Program-made: the position numbers and the translations under genes | Notes under the pieces: model-generated | Seen by the model: only the letters and a program-made list of their open reading frames with translations | What the model was told of the DNA's origin: nothing | Databases searched by the model: none | Assembly: GCF_003478505.1 (NCBI RefSeq) | Contig: NZ_QUFI01000035.1 | Span: 1-13,805, forward strand | DNA length: 13,805 nt | Reading direction: 5' to 3' | Origin: Clostridium sp. AF27-2AA | GTDB taxonomy: Bacteria > Bacillota > Clostridia > Lachnospirales > Lachnospiraceae | In this document: positions 13,459-13,805 of the stretch, piece after piece | How positions within the stretch are numbered: the stretch's first letter is position 1 | Layout of the letters: each line of letters starts with the position of its first letter

Positions 13459-13503
13459 TCAGGGCTGTCGCAACCGGTCTTTTGACGCATTGCGGCAGCC
13501 TGA
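13459..13503 (-). terminator. Hairpin with a minus-strand T-tract after the GH13 gene
   Basis: TCAGGGCTGTCGCAA (13459-13473) pairs with TTGCGGCAGCCTGA (13490-13503) with one wobble and one bulged G, around a 16-nt loop. On the + strand no T-run follows the stem. On the minus strand the stem is followed by TTTTTT (complement of 13453-13458), the form of an intrinsic terminator for leftward transcription. On the + strand it may still stabilise the GH13 mRNA 3' end. Confidence 0.55.
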
Positions 13504-13540
13504 ACATTGCAAGAATATTGCAGGAATATAAAAAAACTTC

Positions 13541-13569
13541 TTGCATTTTGATTATTGGTATGATAATAT
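13541..13569 (+). promoter_or_regulatory. Promoter for the tRNA-Tyr/tRNA-Leu genes
   Basis: TTGCAT (13541-13546) is followed by the A/T-rich TATGATAATAT (13559-13569). With 17-bp spacing the -10 is TAATAT (13564-13569); with 15 bp it is GATAAT (13562-13567). The exact hexamer is uncertain, but the placement 25 bp before the first tRNA is right for a stable-RNA promoter. The -35 overlaps the right arm of an inverted repeat TGCAAGAA/TTCTTGCA (13508-13515 and 13538-13545). Confidence 0.5.
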
Positions 13570-13594
13570 AACTTTTGCTTGTCGAAGCTAGTAT

Positions 13595-13676
13595 GGATGG
13601 GTTCCCGAGTGGCCAAAGGGGGCAGACTGTAAATCTGTTAGCTGTGCTTTCGGTGGTTCGAATCCACCTCCATCCA
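13595..13676 (+). tRNA. tRNA-Tyr (anticodon GTA)
   Basis: The acceptor stem pairs GGATGGG (13595-13601) with TCCATCC (13669-13675), with A as discriminator at 13676. The D-arm begins TTCCCGAGTGGCCAAAGGGG. The anticodon stem GCAGA/TCTGT encloses the loop CTGTAAA with anticodon GTA at 13629-13631. A long class II variable arm follows, then the T-arm GGTGG-TTCGAAT-CCACC (13652-13668). The 82-nt length and long variable arm fit bacterial tRNA-Tyr. The CCA end is not encoded. Confidence 0.97.
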
Positions 13677-13693
13677 CTTCCTGAAAAGGATAT

Positions 13694-13779
13694 GCCGCAG
13701 TGGCGGAACTGGCAGACGCACAGGACTTAAAATCCTGCGGGACTAATCTCCCGTGCCGGTTCGATTCCGGCCTGCGGCA
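13694..13779 (+). tRNA. tRNA-Leu (anticodon TAA)
   Basis: The acceptor stem pairs GCCGCAG (13694-13700) with CTGCGGC (13772-13778), with A as discriminator at 13779. The D-arm contains TGGCGGAACTGGCAGACGCA. The anticodon stem CAGGA/TCCTG encloses CTTAAAA, with anticodon TAA at 13728-13730, reading UUA (and UUG by wobble). A long class II variable arm and the T-arm GCCGG-TTCGATT-CCGGC (13755-13771) complete the fold. CCA is not encoded. It lies 17 nt after tRNA-Tyr and is probably processed from the same transcript. Confidence 0.97.
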
Positions 13780-13805
13780 TTCATAGTTTCAGGTATTCAC
13801 AGTTA

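Noticed and set aside
13580..13586. Exact TGTCGAA (0A-box core) between the tRNA promoter and tRNA-Tyr
   Set aside because: A given 7-mer is expected once or twice by chance in 13.8 kb on both strands, and Spo0A control of these tRNAs has no other support.

Overview
The window looks like a chromosomal segment of an endospore-forming Firmicute, most probably a Lachnospiraceae-type Clostridium. The evidence is a near-complete copy of the gene order known around Bacillus subtilis yabO-yabP-yabQ-divIC-spoIIE-tilS-hprT-ftsH, three sporulation genes (yabP, yabQ, spoIIE), strong AGGAGG-type ribosome binding sites with frequent GTG/TTG starts, Gram-positive SigA-like promoters, and tRNA genes without encoded CCA ends. 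All credible genes are on the + strand. No transposon, phage gene, CRISPR array or rRNA was seen.

Layout. Positions 1-78 may hold the 3' end of an upstream gene. A promoter at 80-108 drives a sugar-phosphate-type nucleotidyltransferase, overlapped by 8 nt with an exonuclease III gene. A 630-residue glycoside hydrolase family 13 (isoamylase/GlgX-like) protein follows. It keeps the fold signatures but has lost all three catalytic carboxylates, so it reads as a pseudoenzyme. From 3861 comes the cell-division/sporulation block: hup (HU), rqcP, yabP, yabQ, divIC, spoIIE, then tilS, hpt and ftsH. Positions 10963-11362 hold a promoter, a probable small C-rich RNA ending in a strong hairpin, and a second promoter with a cre-like site. 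These lead into a second GH13 enzyme (neopullulanase/cyclomaltodextrinase type) that is catalytically intact. The window closes with tRNA-Tyr(GTA) and tRNA-Leu(TAA).

How it works together. In the hup-to-spoIIE block, vegetative genes (hup-rqcP and divIC) alternate with sporulation genes (yabP-yabQ and spoIIE). Each vegetative module has its own SigA-like promoter (3861-3889 and 5123-5151). Each ends in a terminator-like hairpin whose 3' arm contains the Shine-Dalgarno sequence of the next sporulation gene and whose T-tract is the spacer before that gene's GTG start. This repeated layout at yabP and spoIIE could block both read-through transcription and translation of the sporulation genes during growth. 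SpoIIE here lacks the membrane domain of the classical protein. The two GH13 proteins, one inactive and one active, suggest intracellular alpha-glucan metabolism, with the active one possibly under catabolite control.

Limits: all assignments come from reading motifs. No database search, folding or alignment program was run.
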